Below are positions 5,028-5,080 of a stretch of DNA of 5,080 bases, in pieces. A model generated the notes under the pieces. The model ran no database searches. It was given only the letters and a program-made list of their open reading frames with translations, and was not told the DNA's origin. The stretch comes from an uncultured Intestinimonas sp. (GTDB lineage: Bacteria; Bacillota_A; Clostridia; Oscillospirales; Oscillospiraceae). The DNA is taken from NCBI GenBank assembly GCA_958435885.1, contig CAUBHZ010000166.1, positions 1-5,080 of the forward strand, in the 5' to 3' direction. Position numbers and translations under genes: made by a program. Numbering within the stretch: position 1 is the stretch's first letter; every line of letters begins with the position of its first letter.

Positions 5028-5080
5028 CAAAAGAACTTTGGTATCGCTCCGGAACGGGTACGAAACGAACGCTTCTGCCC
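5027..5080. other. Non-coding tail with short palindromes, cut by the window edge
   Basis: CCAAA (5027-5031) and TTTGG (5037-5041) form a small 5-bp stem adjoining the larger hairpin, and TCCGGA (5048-5053) is palindromic. The tail, with GGAACGGGTACG and CGAAACGAACG, shows no start codon with a ribosome site and no recognisable coding frame. It may be part of a repeated intergenic element continuing to the right, but one copy cannot show that. Confidence 0.35.

Noticed and set aside
4152..5030. Leftward 292-residue open frame opposite the reductase gene
   Set aside because: It is an antisense shadow of a gene with all cluster cysteines and its own promoter. Its composition (Gly/Ala/Asp/His-rich) is typical of such shadows.
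5004..5041. Canonical intrinsic terminator
   Set aside because: The stem is A/T-rich with a tiny loop and no T-run follows on either strand, so it is kept as a repeat or hairpin only.
1..5080. CRISPR array, tRNA/rRNA, insertion sequence or toxin-antitoxin or defence module
   Set aside because: No regularly spaced repeats, tRNA-like cloverleaf, transposase motif or small two-gene toxin module was seen. MazG here is the pyrophosphohydrolase and not evidence of a MazEF system.

Overview
This window looks like chromosomal core DNA from a GC-rich, strictly anaerobic Firmicute. It most resembles a gut Clostridia/Oscillospiraceae lineage such as the Flavonifractor/Pseudoflavonifractor group. That placement is inferred from the strong GC bias at third codon positions, the AAAGGAGG-type ribosome binding sites, the SpoVB/YabM-like flippase next to mazG, and the stand-alone siroheme/4Fe-4S reductase. 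No taxonomic marker gene is present.

Layout. Four genes run leftward as a probable operon, in transcription order: purine nucleoside phosphorylase (4013-3189), MtaD/SsnA-type amidohydrolase (3157-1856), SpoVB/YabM-type MOP-superfamily flippase (1803-175) and the first 42 codons of mazG (128 to the window edge). The gaps are 31, 52 and 46 bases and none contains a terminator-like hairpin. A 210-base divergent intergenic region (4014-4223) carries one promoter in each direction. Rightward from it, a near-consensus sigma-A-type promoter drives a 254-residue small sulfite/nitrite reductase-like protein (4224-4988). The window ends in a non-coding tail with a 12-base direct repeat and an 11-base perfect inverted repeat (4989-5027), then further short palindromic sequence.

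How the genes may work together. The amidohydrolase should deaminate 5'-modified adenosines (methylthioadenosine, S-adenosylhomocysteine, adenosine, possibly 5'-deoxyadenosine) to 6-oxo nucleosides. The phosphorylase encoded just upstream has the Glu/Asn pair expected for 6-oxopurines, so the two could form a deaminate-then-phosphorolyse salvage route. In the phosphorylase, the histidine that normally contacts the ribose 5'-OH appears to be Glu, which makes its substrate an open question. MazG (house-cleaning NTP pyrophosphohydrolase) and the flippase (lipid-linked cell-envelope or spore precursor export) match the order yabM-yabN of Bacillus. The reductase is a separate transcription unit. 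I see no clear novel defence or mobile system here; the points worth a second look are the nucleoside pathway residues, the compact siroheme protein and the 3' repeat.
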